IMG/VR virus record: IMGVR_UViG_3300005663_000003
Location: 1-64,000 of that record
Source of the DNA: a virus
Strand: one strand, 5' to 3'
DNA length: 64,000 nt
Below are positions 63,880-64,000 of this stretch, one piece after another (within the stretch, counting starts at the first letter, position 1; each line of letters begins with the position of its first letter). Below the pieces are notes generated by a model. It searched no databases, was not told the DNA's origin, and saw nothing but the letters and a program-made list of their open reading frames with translations. Position numbers and translations under genes: made by a program.

Positions 63880-64000
63880 GCGACTACCCCGAGCACGACA
63901 AGATGCGCGAGGTCAAGCCCAAGAGCCAAGCCATCGGCGAGTTCCTCGAATGGCTGGAGGAACAGGGCATCTGGTTGGCGAACCACGCCGACAGCGACGT
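63876..64000 (+). CDS. Hypothetical protein, 3' end outside the window
   Basis: ATG at 63876 overlaps the previous TGA and the frame stays open to the end (41 codons visible). It contains KSQAIGEFLEWLEEQGIWLA (residues 16-35), a helix seen at the start of small phage proteins of unknown role. Truncated. Confidence 0.5.
   Translation, partial: MSDYPEHDKMREVKPKSQAIGEFLEWLEEQGIWLANHADSD

Noticed and set aside
1-64000. CRISPR array
   Set aside because: No set of regularly spaced identical repeats of 25-40 bases was seen; the visible repeats are short tandem or protein-coding.
1-64000. Integrase, attachment site or insertion sequence
   Set aside because: No tyrosine or serine recombinase motif, transposase or terminal inverted repeats were recognised. 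The only mobile-type genes are the HNH nucleases.

Overview
The window is a continuous piece of a high-GC tailed double-stranded DNA phage genome, most likely a siphovirus. It has a long tape-measure gene, a tail-tube gene, tail-assembly chaperones joined by a -1 frameshift, and no contractile-sheath gene that I can recognise. Nearly every gene is on the + strand. Genes are packed with 1-4 base stop/start overlaps (GTGA, ATGA, TTGA) and GTG starts are common. Host assignment is inference: GC content, GTG usage and TAnnnT boxes placed about 12 bases before ATG/GTG (leaderless mRNAs) fit an actinobacterial host best, but other leaderless-rich phyla are possible. No integrase, DNA polymerase or endolysin is recognisable, so the genome continues beyond both ends of the window; the first and last genes are cut.

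Layout. 1-1.3 kb: small genes, including a truncated zinc ribbon. 1.3-3.2 kb: terminase large subunit with an N-terminal helix-turn-helix. 3.2-6.8 kb: small accessory genes, a structured non-coding stretch at 3.69-3.84 kb, a DUF3850 protein and a stand-alone promoter/gene/terminator cassette. 6.8-8.6 kb: portal protein. 8.6-13.1 kb: accessory genes, a second structured non-coding region (9.02-9.17 kb) and a tRNA-Met. 13.1-18.8 kb: putative minor head protein, then a mixed cargo block (zinc-ribbon proteins, Cys-phosphatase, SEC-C protein, two HNH nucleases), a second cassette and a histidine-rich protein. 18.9-21.7 kb: protease/scaffold and major capsid protein. 21.8-25.2 kb: neck proteins and tail tube. 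25.3-29.8 kb: frameshifted chaperone pair and tape measure. 29.7-55.1 kb: very large tail-tip, fibre and appendage region with three tandem TIG-domain proteins, repeat-rich 825 and 950 residue proteins, a methyltransferase-glycosyltransferase fusion and two NUMOD4/HNH homing endonucleases. 55.1-55.6 kb: the only convincing minus-strand gene, a DUF1064-type nuclease. 55.7-64 kb: small, probably early genes driven by near-identical promoters, followed by a DNA-binding-like protein, a helix-turn-helix protein, a ParB-like protein and a DUF5131 protein.

Expression logic visible in the sequence. Four promoters share a tandem AACTTTCTG element directly upstream of the -35 box, and the start codon lies 12-13 bases from the start of the -10 box, so these mRNAs should begin at their start codon. 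The same geometry appears at three more genes and at the tRNA. A second class of -10 boxes lies 23-39 bases before genes with Shine-Dalgarno sites, mostly structural ones. GC-rich hairpins close several transcription units. The strongest candidates for undescribed biology are the two multi-hairpin RNA regions, the tandem-repeat leaderless promoter set, the recurring CCAAGTGAGG motif around structural promoters, and the methyltransferase-glycosyltransferase fusion.
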